This document shows positions 1 to 7,833 of a DNA stretch of 15,473 nucleotides, in pieces. The stretch is from contig JAQTNZ010000012.1 of NCBI GenBank assembly GCA_028713595.1, forward strand, positions 1 to 15,473, read 5' to 3'. Each line of letters opens with the position of its first letter. Position 1 is the stretch's first letter. The notes beneath the pieces are model-generated. The model searched no databases and was not told the DNA's origin. It saw nothing but the letters and a program-made list of their open reading frames with translations. Origin of the DNA: Methylovulum sp. Its GTDB lineage: Bacteria > Pseudomonadota > Gammaproteobacteria > Methylococcales > Methylomonadaceae. A program made the position numbers and the translations under genes.

Positions 1-1
1 G

Positions 2-211
2 CTGCTGGATGACGGGTGGAAAGCAATATTGACGAATGTTAAAAACTTGATGATCGAGTGTTACCTTGAAAAGGTAATGAATATGATGGGGGTTAAGCCG
101 TCAGGCGGGTTTAGTCCTTATCCTCTAAATCTCCCTATTGTTAACCGCTCATTTCATTACCGTCAATTGTTTCTTAGCCTAAGTCCTACTTTACGGTGTG
201 GGTATGAATAG
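2..211 (+). other. Left-edge open frame, possible tail of a truncated gene
   Basis: One frame is open from the window edge to a TAG at 209-211, giving about 69 residues with no in-frame stop. Its end overlaps the ATG at 204 of the next gene (ATGAATAG), an arrangement seen in coupled genes. I recognise no domain, and no strong ribosome site lies inside it. A perfect 7-bp inverted repeat (TTACCTT / AAGGTAA, 61-77) sits within it. It could be the C-terminus of an upstream gene or simply open leader DNA; the sequence does not decide. Confidence 0.2.
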
Positions 212-2036
212 CTTATCAGTCCATTTAATCCCCTATTTTATCCCCTATTTGACTGGCCTGATAAGCGTGGCACTGTCGGCCATAGGCATGACCTTGGCAT
301 GGGGCATTTATAAGCACAAGCAGGCGAAACATATCCCCGCCCTAAGCGAAGAAAAATTCCGCATCATGTTTGAAACGTCACCTATGGGCATTGTCAAAAA
401 TGCCCTGGATGGCCGCTATCTCGAAGCCAATGACACCCTGCTCACTATGCTCGGTTATTCTTTGGCGGAACTTAACAAACTGACTTACCGGCAGTTAAGC
501 CCCCAAGAGTATGAACCCGAAGAAAGCCGGCAACTTGAAAACCTACGCAAAACCCACCGTTACGGCCCGTTTGAAAAAGAATATATCCACAAAGACGGCC
601 ACCGTTTCGCCGTCCGCCTTAACGGTGTCCTGGTCAATGACAGTGATGGCGGGCAATACATTTGGTCGTTCATCGAAAACATCACCCAGAAAAAAGCCAC
701 CAAAGCCATCGATGAGCTGATCTGGCAGCAAACCAATTTTGACCTGCTCACCAGCCTGCCTAACCGCCACATGTTCCATGACCGCCTTAACCAAGAAATC
801 AAAAAGACCCACCGCAATAACCGCCAATTGGCGTTGCTGTTCCTCAATCTGGACAGGTTTAAGCAGATCAATGACAGCCTAGGGCATGGCGTAGGCGATG
901 AGGTGCTTAAAAAAGTGGCAAAACGGCTGAATCACTGCGCCCGCGAAGTTGACACTGTCGCCCGTCTTGGCGGCGACGAATTTGCAGTGATTCTGGGCAA
1001 CCTCGAAGATTTTAACACCGCCGAGTCGATAGCCGAACGGATGCGGGACGATTTGTCAAAACCTTTTCGCATTGGCTCGGAAATCATCTATATCTCGGTG
1101 AGCATTGGCATCACCTGTTATCCAGAAAACGCCACTACCAGCGAAGAGTTGCTTAAATGCGCCGATCAGGCGGTCTATTATGCCAAAAACCAAGGCCGCA
1201 ACCGTTACAGTTTTTTCAATCCGTCAATGCAAGAAGTGGCCCAGAAAAAAATGAAGCTGGTCAATGACTTGCACACTGCCATCGCCGAACAGCAGTTTTA
1301 TGTGGTTTATCAGCCCATTGTCGATTTAAACACCGGCCTGATCGGCAAAGCCGAAGCCCTGATCCGCTGGCCCCATCCGACGCTCGGCCTGATTAGCCCT
1401 AGCGAATTCATTCCTATCGCCGAAGATACCGGCATGATTATCGACATCGGCACCTGGGTGTTCCGTCAGGCCGCACAACAGGCCAAGCTCTGGCGGGCGA
1501 GATACAATGCCGACTTCCAGATCAGCGTCAACAAATCGCCCGTACAATTGCAAAACCAAGACTACCATTATGAATCTTGGGCCAGCCAACTGAAAAAAAT
1601 GGCGTTACCCGGGCAAAGCATCGTCGTGGAAATCACCGAAAGCATGTTGTTGGACAACAACAACCTGATCGACACTAAACTGCGCGAATTTCGGGAGGCG
1701 GGCATCCAGATATCGTTGGATGATTTCGGCACGGGTTACTCATCGTTATCGTATCTGAAAAAATTTAACATCGATTATTTAAAAATCGACCAATCCTTTG
1801 TCCGTAACTTAGATGCCCATTCTGACGATATGGCGCTTTGCGAGGCCATCATTGTCATGGCCCATAAGCTAGGCATAAAAGTCATTGCCGAAGGCATAGA
1901 AACCAGTGAACAACGTGACCTGCTGACCGCCGCCGATTGCGATTACGGGCAGGGCTATTTGTTTTCCAAACCTGTCCGGCCAGAAGAATTTGCCAAACTG
2001 TTCGCAAGAGATGACAACCCAGTAACCGCCATTTGA
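204..2036 (+). CDS. Membrane-anchored PAS-GGDEF-EAL cyclic-di-GMP enzyme
   Basis: Makes and/or breaks down the second messenger cyclic di-GMP. About 610 residues. A hydrophobic stretch at residues 8-36 is one membrane anchor. A PAS sensor domain follows at about 50-165, then GGDEF at about 170-335 and EAL at about 345-600. The cyclase signature GGDEF (256-260) is intact, and an RxxD inhibitory site (REVD, 247-250) lies exactly five residues before it. The phosphodiesterase residues also look intact: EAL at 384-386, VEITES, DDFGTGYSSL (first Asp 506), LKID (Lys527) and the EGIET glutamate (563). Both activities are therefore possible on paper; in such fusions one often dominates. I start at ATG 204 rather than GTG 198, because the GTG adds only two residues and has no better ribosome site. 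The PAS ligand is unknown. It stands alone, so context gives no clue to the process it controls. Confidence 0.93.
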   Translation: MNSLSVHLIPYFIPYLTGLISVALSAIGMTLAWGIYKHKQAKHIPALSEEKFRIMFETSPMGIVKNALDGRYLEANDTLLTMLGYSLAELNKLTYRQLSPQEYEPEESRQLENLRKTHRYGPFEKEYIHKDGHRFAVRLNGVLVNDSDGGQYIWSFIENITQKKATKAIDELIWQQTNFDLLTSLPNRHMFHDRLNQEIKKTHRNNRQLALLFLNLDRFKQINDSLGHGVGDEVLKKVAKRLNHCAREVDTVARLGGDEFAVILGNLEDFNTAESIAERMRDDLSKPFRIGSEIIYISVSIGITCYPENATTSEELLKCADQAVYYAKNQGRNRYSFFNPSMQEVAQKKMKLVNDLHTAIAEQQFYVVYQPIVDLNTGLIGKAEALIRWPHPTLGLISPSEFIPIAEDTGMIIDIGTWVFRQAAQQAKLWRARYNADFQISVNKSPVQLQNQDYHYESWASQLKKMALPGQSIVVEITESMLLDNNNLIDTKLREFREAGIQISLDDFGTGYSSLSYLKKFNIDYLKIDQSFVRNLDAHSDDMALCEAIIVMAHKLGIKVIAEGIETSEQRDLLTAADCDYGQGYLFSKPVRPEEFAKLFARDDNPVTAI

Positions 2037-2075
2037 CGCTTACGCCTGCACAGTGCTATCGTTTCGGCCTTAATG

Positions 2076-2283
2076 TCACTACCATTAAGTTAATGGAGTT
2101 GTGGTTTTAATTTCAACAAGATAGGATTAACCGTTCGCCCTGAGCCTGTCGAAGGGTGGGCGGTTAATCCGTTCATGGTTCGACAAGCTCACCACGAACG
2201 GCTTAACTTCTTACGACCTTAAGTCAATGGCATTCACTATGTTATTGAAATAAAAATAATATCTCTTAACTTAATGGCAGTGA
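2076..2283. mobile_element. MITE-like element, copy A (208 bp)
   Basis: The ends are an 18-bp inverted repeat: TCACTACCATTAAGTTAA at 2076-2093 and the complement of TCACTGCCATTAAGTTAA at 2266-2283, one mismatch. The interior holds a large imperfect palindrome around the TTCGACAAGCTCACC segment (about 2131-2204), and no reading frame. Two more copies occur at 4503-4775 and 13876-14102, sharing both the ends and the AT-rich right part (CTATGTTATT). The structure suggests a non-autonomous element moved by a transposase elsewhere. CCTTAA occurs just outside both ends but is offset by one base, so a target duplication is not certain. This copy fills most of the gap upstream of argC. Confidence 0.8.
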
Positions 2284-2334
2284 ACCTTAACGTCCAACAA
2301 CCCTAAACACTCACCAATAGGATAAAAACAGACC

Positions 2335-3366
2335 ATGATTAAGGCAGGTATTGTAGGCGGCACCGGTTATACGGGGGTCGAATTGTTACGGATTTTGGCA
2401 CGGCATCCAGACGTTGCCATCACCGCCGTCACTTCACGCGCTGATGCCGGAGTGCGCGTGGACAGCGTCTATCCCAGCCTACGCAAATTAGTCGATGTCA
2501 GCTTCTCCCAACCGGACATTGACACCTTAGCGCACTGTGATGTGGTGTTTTTCGCCACCCCCAACGGCACGGCCATGCAAATGGCGGAAGCCTTATTGGC
2601 GCGTGGCGTTAAAGTCATCGACCTGTCCGCCGATTTCAGGCTGCAAGATGTCGAAGAATGGCAACAGTGGTATGGCATGACCCACGCCTGCCCCGATTTG
2701 ATTAAACACGCCGTTTACGGCCTGCCCGAAGTCAATCGCGCCGCCATCCAACAAGCGCAGTTGATCGCTTGCCCAGGCTGCTACCCGACCGCCGTGCAAC
2801 TGGGTTTTTTGCCCTTGCTTGAACAAGGGCTGATTGACAACGACCACCTCATCGCCGATGTCAAATCCGGTGTCAGCGGAGCCGGACGCAAAGCGGAATT
2901 GGCGACTTTAATGAGCGAAACCGGCGAAAGCTTTAAGGCCTACGCGGTCAGCGGCCATCGGCATTTGCCGGAAATCAGCCAAGGCTTAAGCCTTGCCGCC
3001 GGACAAGCCGTGCACCTGACCTTTGTCCCGCATCTGACCCCCATGATACGCGGCATCCACGCCACCTTATATGCACGGTTGCAGGTGGGTGCAGAAAACA
3101 TCCAAGCCCTGTATGAACAACGCTACCAAAATGAAGCCTTTGTCGATGTCCTCCCCCAAGGCGCACATCCCGACACCCGCAACGTGCGTGGCAGCAACAA
3201 CTGCCAAATCGCCCTGCACCAACCGCAAGGCGGCAACACCTTAGTGATTTTATCGGTCATCGACAACCTGGTCAAAGGCGCGTCAGGCCAAGCCGTGCAG
3301 AACATGAACCTGATGTTTGGCTTGGCAGAAACAACGGGGCTGGAGATTGTCGCCTTATACCCGTAA
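2335..3366 (+). CDS. argC: N-acetyl-gamma-glutamyl-phosphate reductase
   Basis: Catalyses the NADPH-dependent reduction of N-acetyl-glutamyl-5-phosphate to the semialdehyde, the third step of arginine synthesis, in the cytoplasm. 343 residues, the usual length. The N-terminus carries the nucleotide-binding [12 protein letters not shown]. The catalytic cysteine is Cys149 in [18 protein letters not shown], the family's substrate-region motif, follows, and the C-terminal [11 protein letters not shown] and [11 protein letters not shown] segments are typical. ATG 2335 is preceded by an AATAGGAT ribosome-site-like stretch about 11 bases upstream. No other arginine gene is adjacent, so it appears to be a single-gene unit whose promoter region has been crowded by MITE copy A, ending about 50 bases upstream. 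Confidence 0.97.
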   Translation: MIKAGIVGGTGYTGVELLRILARHPDVAITAVTSRADAGVRVDSVYPSLRKLVDVSFSQPDIDTLAHCDVVFFATPNGTAMQMAEALLARGVKVIDLSADFRLQDVEEWQQWYGMTHACPDLIKHAVYGLPEVNRAAIQQAQLIACPGCYPTAVQLGFLPLLEQGLIDNDHLIADVKSGVSGAGRKAELATLMSETGESFKAYAVSGHRHLPEISQGLSLAAGQAVHLTFVPHLTPMIRGIHATLYARLQVGAENIQALYEQRYQNEAFVDVLPQGAHPDTRNVRGSNNCQIALHQPQGGNTLVILSVIDNLVKGASGQAVQNMNLMFGLAETTGLEIVALYP

Positions 3367-3385
3367 GCCCGTTTAATCACCGTAG

Positions 3386-3406
3386 AGACGTTGCACCGCA
3401 ACGTCT
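3386..3406. terminator. Palindromic hairpin after argC (terminator-like repeat)
   Basis: A perfect 9-bp stem, AGACGTTGC / GCAACGTCT, with loop ACC begins 20 bases past the argC stop. It is followed by TTTG only, so the U-tract is poor. The identical stem with the complementary loop occurs at 8686-8706, also just after a stop codon. This suggests a dispersed palindrome reused as a 3' end signal. Confidence 0.5.
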
Positions 3407-3433
3407 TTGCCCTTGACCTGAAAGACCAAGATA

Positions 3434-3481
3434 CACTCTAAACTGATGGTTTCGGTGGGCTGTCCTGACATCATTAGAGTG
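3434..3481. repeat. Inverted repeat between argC and the toxin gene
   Basis: CACTCTAA (3434-3441) pairs with TTAGAGTG (3474-3481), and just inside, TGATG (3444-3448) pairs with CATCA (3469-3473), leaving a 2-base bulge and a 20-base loop. No U-run follows on either strand. The left arm context (ACTCTAAAC, then TTTCGG) faintly resembles the sequence at 13351-13374, so it may be a decayed relative of that repeat. It lies between the convergent argC and toxin genes. Confidence 0.45.
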
Positions 3482-3521
3482 CACTTAAAGCTGACATAAT
3501 CAGACTTTGTAATAATGCTGA

Positions 3522-4028
3522 TTAGCTTAAGGCAGAAGGTTTATAGCCCGCAATGGGCAGTATCAACCGATGGGGCAGGCTACCAAAGTTCAGAAAATTG
3601 TGGTGGCGATAGAAGGATTCGGCTTGCTCGTCTTTGGCAGTGACCACAAGAGCGGCAACGGCAACCTCGGAACGCAAGGCACGGAGTGTGGCATCTGCCA
3701 AAAGGGTAGCGCCGAGACCACACCCGCGAAAGGTGGAATCAACGGCTAAACGACCCAGAAGGGCAACGGGGACAGACGGATAGCGGGGAAGCCCTTTGGT
3801 AAGTTGGGCGGGCAGTTCATTAAGCGGTGTGCAAGCGGCGGAAAGCGTGTAATAACCTGCTAACGCATTGCTGATATTGTCAACAGCGACATAGCAGGAA
3901 GCCGCACGGCGGCGGACATCTTGGCTTGCCTGTTCCCGCAAGTAACGGTCAAGGGCGGGGACTCCACAGCTAAAAGTGGAGCGGTCATGTTCACTGGCAA
4001 GCGGTTCTATACGAAACCTTGCTATCAC
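3522..4028 (-). CDS. GNAT acetyltransferase toxin (TacT/AtaT type)
   Basis: Family members acetylate the amino group of charged aminoacyl-tRNAs using acetyl-CoA and so stop translation. 168 residues, normal for the family. The N-terminal FSCGVPALDRYLREQASQD stretch is the usual opening. The acetyl-CoA loop is RGCGLG (101-106), after LGRLAVDSTF. Tyr140 in AESFYRHHNF matches the catalytic tyrosine position reported for TacT. The gene starts with GTG at 4028 and overlaps the stop of the DUF1778 antitoxin by four bases (GTGA), so the pair is translationally coupled. All expected residues are present, so it is probably active. Which tRNA it attacks cannot be read from sequence. Confidence 0.92.
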   Translation of the reverse strand: MIARFRIEPLASEHDRSTFSCGVPALDRYLREQASQDVRRRAASCYVAVDNISNALAGYYTLSAACTPLNELPAQLTKGLPRYPSVPVALLGRLAVDSTFRGCGLGATLLADATLRALRSEVAVAALVVTAKDEQAESFYRHHNFLNFGSLPHRLILPIAGYKPSALS

Positions 4029-4309
4029 TCGCTACCCAAAAGCTCGCGGTGACGCTCAAAAGCCTTGAGCATGGCAGGTGACGGGGCGGGCGGGTTAAGC
4101 AGAAGCTCATAAAAGCGAAGCTGGTCTTCCGCCGATAGGCGGATAAGGTTGGTTTCTTCTATGGTTCGGTTTGCGGCTTCCTGTGCCGCAGTCACCATAA
4201 AATCACTTACGCTACGCCCTTGGAGTTCAGCGGCACGACGGACAAGCGCAAGTGCATCAGGGGAAATCCGTGCTTCAACGCGGGCGGTACGATGGTTTTC
4301 TTGTGTCAT
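4025..4309 (-). CDS. DUF1778 ribbon-helix-helix antitoxin
   Basis: Partner of the downstream GNAT toxin: expected to bind and neutralise it and to repress their shared promoter. About 94 residues from the chosen start. ARVEARISPDALALVRRAAELQGRSVSDFMV is the dimerising ribbon-helix-helix DNA-binding region, and the proline-rich C-terminus (NPPAPSPAMLKAFERH) is the usual toxin-binding tail. The frame also has a TTG at 4336 and an ATG at 4324. I prefer ATG 4309 because the predicted -10 box ends at 4336, which puts the TTG upstream of the expected transcript start and leaves ATG 4324 almost no leader, while GGGG lies about 10 bases before ATG 4309. Confidence 0.88.
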   Translation of the reverse strand: MTQENHRTARVEARISPDALALVRRAAELQGRSVSDFMVTAAQEAANRTIEETNLIRLSAEDQLRFYELLLNPPAPSPAMLKAFERHRELLGSE

Positions 4310-4335
4310 TATGGCTAACCCCATTTCTTTTTTCA

Positions 4336-4364
4336 AATGTACGGCGATAAGTCGTACATGTCAA
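4336..4364 (-). promoter_or_regulatory. Antitoxin-toxin promoter with inverted-repeat operator
   Basis: Read on the minus strand, TTGACA (4364-4359) is a perfect -35 box. A 17-base spacer follows, then TACATT (4341-4336), a 4/6 match to the -10 consensus. The spacer is bounded by a 7-bp inverted repeat, ATGTACG / CGTACAT with 9 bases between (4337-4359), which overlaps both boxes. A ribbon-helix-helix dimer bound here would block RNA polymerase, fitting the autoregulation known for this class. The operator role is inferred. Confidence 0.7.
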
Positions 4365-4380
4365 TAGGAAATATACTGTG

Positions 4381-4483
4381 AATGGTCAAGTATTCGGTTT
4401 TTGGAGCGCGGTCATCTTGACCGCAACTGGTGGGCAGAATGCCTCCGCGCACGCCCACTAAAAACTGAAAATTTGACCGATTG
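4381..4483. repeat. Second inverted-repeat family, short version
   Basis: The left arm GGTCAAGTATTCGGTTTTT (about 4384-4402) is inverted, with a few mismatches, at about 4459-4479 (AAAAACTGAAAATTTGACC). Between the arms lie a perfect hairpin GCGGTCA-TCT-TGACCGC (4408-4424) and a pair GTGGGC / GCCCAC, so the 100-bp unit could fold as a branched stem. The same arms recur at about 13359-13379 and 14119-14138, and the 40 bases of the right-hand copies (4456-4496 and 14115-14155) are nearly identical. MITE copy B starts 20 bases further on. Confidence 0.65.
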
Positions 4484-4502
4484 AAGTCTATGTCTAATCA
4501 TG

Positions 4503-4775
4503 TCACTGCCATTAAGTTAAGCTATTTTTTATTTAATATCAATAATATAGGATTAGCCGTTCGCCTGTCCCCAGACCACCCTTGTGGTGGAGCTGGTCGA
4601 AGCCTGTCATGAGCTTGACGAATGGGGTGGGCGGTTAATCCGGTCATGGTTCGACAAGGCTCTCCTGAGGTATCGAAGGACTCACCACGAACGGATTAAC
4701 TTACTACGACCTTAACTCAATAGCGTTTTCTATGTTATTGAATAAAAATAGTATTCCTTAACTTAATGGCAGTGA
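4503..4775. mobile_element. MITE-like element, copy B (273 bp)
   Basis: Ends are a perfect 18-bp inverted repeat TCACTGCCATTAAGTTAA (4503-4520; complement 4758-4775), extendable by one base to 19 bp (4502-4776). It is longer than copy C mainly through extra sequence around the two halves of the central palindrome (about 4595-4625 and 4660-4680). It shares CCCCAGACCACCCTTGTGG with copy C, which copy A lacks. No coding frame is present, and no clear target duplication is visible. Confidence 0.82.
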
Positions 4776-4907
4776 CGTGCCATGTGCCCACGGGGCATGA
4801 ATGGGGAATGCCGTCAGGACGCGCCGCGTCCTTTCACACACGGCGGCGCGATCGAAGGATATTATCCCTTGATGGTTTGTTCCAGCCTATTATCAATAGC
4901 TTGATGG
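4776..4907. other. Gap with GC-rich hairpin, no gene
   Basis: Contains a perfect hairpin AGGACGC-GCC-GCGTCCT (4817-4833) and, straddling the stop of the next gene, an 8-bp inverted repeat ATTATCAA / TTGATAAT (4890-4922). Neither is followed by a U-run on the minus strand, so a terminator for the small membrane protein gene is possible but unproven. CCATCAAG occurs twice (minus strand). Confidence 0.4.
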
Positions 4908-5270
4908 TTATTTTTTGATAATGGCCTTATCGTCAATAATCAGTTCGGAAATGCCGCCTAGGGAGGCTTTTAGGGTGCAGCTGGCGGTTTTAAAGCCGCC
5001 GTTCTTGCTGTTTTCACCCACCCATTTCAAGGTGATGTAGCTGTCTTTGTCGCTTTGGGTTTCTGATGGGAAAAACACCTGTTCGCCGGTGGCTTTTTTA
5101 ATCGCCGCCGGACATTTGTCGTTCGCCATAGTTTGGATGGCAACGTAGTTGCGGATCATCGAGGCCGCTTCCATCTCTTCTTTGGATTGTTGCTTATTGG
5201 TGCCGACCATAATAAAACCGGCGGCAAATACGGCAACGACCGCCAGGATGATTTTAAGTGTTTCAGACAT
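4908..5270 (-). CDS. Small single-span membrane protein, function unknown
   Basis: 120 residues. I do not recognise the family. Residues 4-23 (TLKIILAVVAVFAAGFIMVG) form one membrane helix or uncleaved signal anchor with a short N-terminus, so the polar C-terminal 95 residues probably face the periplasm. Two cysteines (53 and 98) could form a disulfide. The body alternates charged and hydrophobic residues, with no catalytic motif seen. The start is supported by GAGGGGAA about 8 bases upstream of the ATG. It lies 90 bases after cobO on the same strand, so it may be co-transcribed, although that gap contains small inverted repeats (GCCGG / CCGGC). It is long enough and has a good enough ribosome site to be real. 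Confidence 0.75.
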   Translation of the reverse strand: MSETLKIILAVVAVFAAGFIMVGTNKQQSKEEMEAASMIRNYVAIQTMANDKCPAAIKKATGEQVFFPSETQSDKDSYITLKWVGENSKNGGFKTASCTLKASLGGISELIIDDKAIIKK

Positions 5271-5360
5271 GTTTGGTTCCCCTCATGGTTTTTCTAGTTA
5301 TAGCAGTGGTGCCGGTTGGTTTGCCGGCGTGGTAAGGCTATCTGTGGGACAGCCTAAAAG

Positions 5361-5897
5361 TTAAAACTCAATGCCTTGTTCGGCCTTGATGCCTTGTTCG
5401 TAAGCGTGTTTAATCATACCCATTTCGGTCACGGTATGGGCGAGGGCGATCACTTCGGGGGCGGCATTGCGTCCGGTCATAATGAGGTGCATCCACGGGG
5501 CTTTGTGCTCGCGGACAAAATCGGCGATTTCCTGCCCGGAAATCCAGTTATAGCCACAGCAATAATTGATTTCATCTAACACGACCAAGTCAAATTCTTG
5601 CGATAAGATTTTTTGCTGGCTAAACGCCCATATCTCGCGGCTGGTTTTGATGTCTTGCTCGGGGTTTTTGGTGTCCCAAGTAAAGCCGTCGCCTAAGGCA
5701 TGCCATTCGATGTTGTCAAAACGGGTGGCGGCCTTTTGTTCGCCGGTTTGCCATTGGCCTTTGATGTATTGGATGACGCAGATTTTCATGCCCCAACCGG
5801 CGGCACGGAAAACCATGCCTAAGGCACTGGAAGATTTGCCTTTGCCATCGCCGGTGTTGACCAACACCACCCCTTGCCGCCTGTCTCTGGATTTCAT
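5361..5897 (-). CDS. cobO: Corrinoid adenosyltransferase
   Basis: ATP:cob(I)alamin / cob(I)yrinic acid a,c-diamide adenosyltransferase of the CobA/CobO/BtuR type, which attaches the 5'-deoxyadenosyl group to reduced cobalt during cobalamin synthesis or salvage; cytoplasmic. 178 residues, in the family range. The modified P-loop is NTGDGKGKSSSA (Gly16 to Ser23). VVLDEINYC (105-113) is the Walker-B-like strand, TGRNAP-like TGRNAAPE begins at 141, and the protein ends with the typical KAEQGIEF. AGGAAG five bases before ATG 5897 is a strong ribosome site and fixes the start. It is divergent from hemL, another tetrapyrrole gene. No cobalamin riboswitch is visible in the 150-base gap, and no other cob genes are present, so it may serve salvage or complete a pathway encoded elsewhere. 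Confidence 0.95.
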   Translation of the reverse strand: MKSRDRRQGVVLVNTGDGKGKSSSALGMVFRAAGWGMKICVIQYIKGQWQTGEQKAATRFDNIEWHALGDGFTWDTKNPEQDIKTSREIWAFSQQKILSQEFDLVVLDEINYCCGYNWISGQEIADFVREHKAPWMHLIMTGRNAAPEVIALAHTVTEMGMIKHAYEQGIKAEQGIEF

Positions 5898-6063
5898 AAT
5901 CGCTTCCTAAGCTATAATTACTGCCATTCTAACGCATTGGGCGCTTTCAATCATGGTAAAGTTGTCATATCCTGTACGGATTTAGATTTTATCAACCGCA
6001 AAGGCTTAGGAAGCTTTCCTGAGCTGTTATGTTAATCCCTTACTTTTTATATTGCAATTGACC
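5898..6063. promoter_or_regulatory. Divergent cobO / hemL control region
   Basis: AGGAAG serves cobO on the minus strand. On the plus strand a hairpin CTTAGGAA-GCT-TTCCTGAG (6005-6023, one G-U pair) lies upstream of hemL, and TATATT at 6048-6053 resembles a -10 box without a good -35. A ten-codon frame (6029-6061, [10 protein letters not shown] then stop) ends two bases before the hemL ATG. No clear Shine-Dalgarno precedes hemL. Promoter positions are not certain. Confidence 0.4.
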
Positions 6064-7344
6064 ATGACTGATGCAGCTTTGTTATTTTCCGATGCCAAAC
6101 AAGTAATTCCAGGTGGTGTTAACTCGCCCGTGCGCTCGTTTGGTGGTGTGGGCGGAACACCGGTGTTTATTGACCATGCCCGTGGCGCGTATGTTTATGA
6201 CAGCGATGGCAAGGGTTATATTGATTATGTCGGTTCGTGGGGGCCGATGGTGTTGGGTCATGCCCACCCTGAGGTGATAGCAGCGGTCAAGGCTACGGCT
6301 GAAAAAGGGTTGAGCTTTGGCGCACCCACGGAACTTGAAACCTTAATGGCGCAACGGGTTTGCCAATTGCTGCCGTCTATGGATTTGGTGCGGATGGTCA
6401 GTTCCGGCACCGAAGCGACCATGAGCGCGATACGCTTGGCGCGGGGTTATACGGGACGCGATAAGATCGTCAAATTTGCCGGTTGTTATCACGGCCACTG
6501 TGATTCCTTGCTGGTCAAGGCCGGTTCGGGCGCATTGACATTTGGCGTGCCCAGCTCACCCGGCGTACCGGCTTCGGTGGCGGCCCATACCCTGACTTTG
6601 CCGTATAACGACAGCGCGGCGGTGGAGCAACTGTTTGCCGAATGCGGCGGCCAAATCGCCTGCATTATCGTCGAACCCGTTGCCGGTAACATGAATTGTA
6701 TTCCGCCCGTGCCTGGTTTTTTGGAAACCTTACGGCAAGTCTGTGACGATTACCAAAGCGTGTTGATTTTTGACGAGGTGATGACCGGCTTTCGGGTCGG
6801 CTTGCAAGGGGCGCAAGGGCTGTATGGTGTCACCCCCGATTTGACCACCTTAGGTAAGGTTATCGGTGGCGGGATGCCAGTCGGGGCGTTTGGTGGCCGC
6901 AGGGAGATTATGGAAAGGCTCGCCCCCTTAGGGCCGGTGTATCAGGTAGGGACGTTGTCAGGCAATCCGGTGGCGATGGCGGCGGGTTTGAAAACCCTGG
7001 AACTGATTAGCCAACCGGATTTTTACGAGACCTTAAGCGCCAAAACCGAACGCCTGATGGCGGGTTTGACGGCGGCGGCGAAACAAGCCGGTATCGCCCT
7101 GACAACCAATAGTGTCGGCGGCATGTTTGGCCTGTTTTTTAGCGAAGCCGAGCAAATCACCTGTTTTGCCGAAGTTATGCACTGCAATCAGGAACGCTTT
7201 AAACGCTTTTTCCATGCCATGCTGGCGCAAGGCGTTTATCTCGCCCCTTCCGCATTTGAAGCGGGGTTTGTTTCCATCGCCCACAGTGATGCGGACTTGG
7301 ACAGCACGGTGGCGAAGGCCGCCGAAGCCTTTAAGCAACTGTAA
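6064..7344 (+). CDS. hemL: Glutamate-1-semialdehyde 2,1-aminomutase
   Basis: PLP enzyme that converts glutamate-1-semialdehyde to 5-aminolevulinate, the last step of the C5 route to heme, siroheme and cobalamin; cytoplasmic dimer. From ATG 6064 it has 426 residues, the same as the E. coli enzyme. An earlier in-frame TTG at 6052 would add only MQLT and is less likely. [12 protein letters not shown] is the hallmark N-terminus. The PLP-phosphate region is [16 protein letters not shown], and DEVMTGFRV holds the PLP-ring aspartate. Lys265 in [18 protein letters not shown] is the Schiff-base lysine, at the same number as in E. coli. The ribosome site is weak, and a tiny upstream frame ends two bases before the start. 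The HIT protein gene follows after 26 bases and is probably in the same operon. Confidence 0.97.
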   Translation: MTDAALLFSDAKQVIPGGVNSPVRSFGGVGGTPVFIDHARGAYVYDSDGKGYIDYVGSWGPMVLGHAHPEVIAAVKATAEKGLSFGAPTELETLMAQRVCQLLPSMDLVRMVSSGTEATMSAIRLARGYTGRDKIVKFAGCYHGHCDSLLVKAGSGALTFGVPSSPGVPASVAAHTLTLPYNDSAAVEQLFAECGGQIACIIVEPVAGNMNCIPPVPGFLETLRQVCDDYQSVLIFDEVMTGFRVGLQGAQGLYGVTPDLTTLGKVIGGGMPVGAFGGRREIMERLAPLGPVYQVGTLSGNPVAMAAGLKTLELISQPDFYETLSAKTERLMAGLTAAAKQAGIALTTNSVGGMFGLFFSEAEQITCFAEVMHCNQERFKRFFHAMLAQGVYLAPSAFEAGFVSIAHSDADLDSTVAKAAEAFKQL

Positions 7345-7370
7345 GCCAAGCGATCAGGAAAGCGGCCACC

Positions 7371-7790
7371 ATGACCCCTACGTTCCAATTACATCCCCAG
7401 CTACAACAAGATTGTGTTGTGGTCGGCCATTTTGAGCTGTGCCAGCTCTTGCTGATGAATGACAGCCAGTATCCCTGGTTTATCCTCGTGCCGCAAGTGC
7501 AGGGGCTGCGCGAGTTGTATGAACTCAGCAAAGGGCAACAGCAATTGTTCATGGAGGAGTCGGCTTATCTGGCCGAGCAATTGGCGGTGCTGTATCAGGC
7601 CGATAAAATGAATATCGCCGCTATTGGCAACCTAGTCCCGCAACTGCATATCCACCATATTGTCCGCTACCAAACCGATAAGGCTTGGCCCGCGCCGGTA
7701 TGGGGGAAATTTGCCGCCATCCCATACGGGCCAGCGCAACTGGCCGGACAGCTTTTGCAAGTGCGTAACTCTTTGGCAAAATTGCACTAA
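7371..7790 (+). CDS. HIT-family nucleotide-binding protein
   Basis: 139 residues with the histidine-triad fold: the N-terminal half has LLLMNDSQYPWFILVPQ and the active-site strand is VPQLHIHHIVR. The canonical triad is H-x-H-x-H; here the first position is Gln91, with His93 and His95 aligned to the second and third, followed by the subfamily motif AWPAPVWG (105-112). Members of the HIT superfamily hydrolyse or transfer nucleotides from phosphoramidates, dinucleoside polyphosphates or similar, but the substrate of this bacterial subgroup is not known to me. A GGAAAG stretch before ATG 7371 and the 26-base gap after hemL point to co-transcription with hemL. The family assignment is firm, the reaction is not. 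Confidence 0.87.
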   Translation: MTPTFQLHPQLQQDCVVVGHFELCQLLLMNDSQYPWFILVPQVQGLRELYELSKGQQQLFMEESAYLAEQLAVLYQADKMNIAAIGNLVPQLHIHHIVRYQTDKAWPAPVWGKFAAIPYGPAQLAGQLLQVRNSLAKLH

Positions 7791-7833
7791 GTTTTGGTAA
7801 GTTGTTGCCGTTACGCGGATAAGAACCAGCGGT

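Noticed and set aside
198..203. GTG start for the PAS-GGDEF-EAL gene
   Set aside because: It adds only two residues to ATG 204 and has no better ribosome site.
3495..3526. AATCAG / CTGATT hairpin as toxin terminator
   Set aside because: Only 6 bp with a 14-base loop, overlapping the stop codon and lacking a U-run.
5898..6051. Cobalamin riboswitch before cobO
   Set aside because: The gap is about 150 bases and shows none of the conserved box sequences I would expect.
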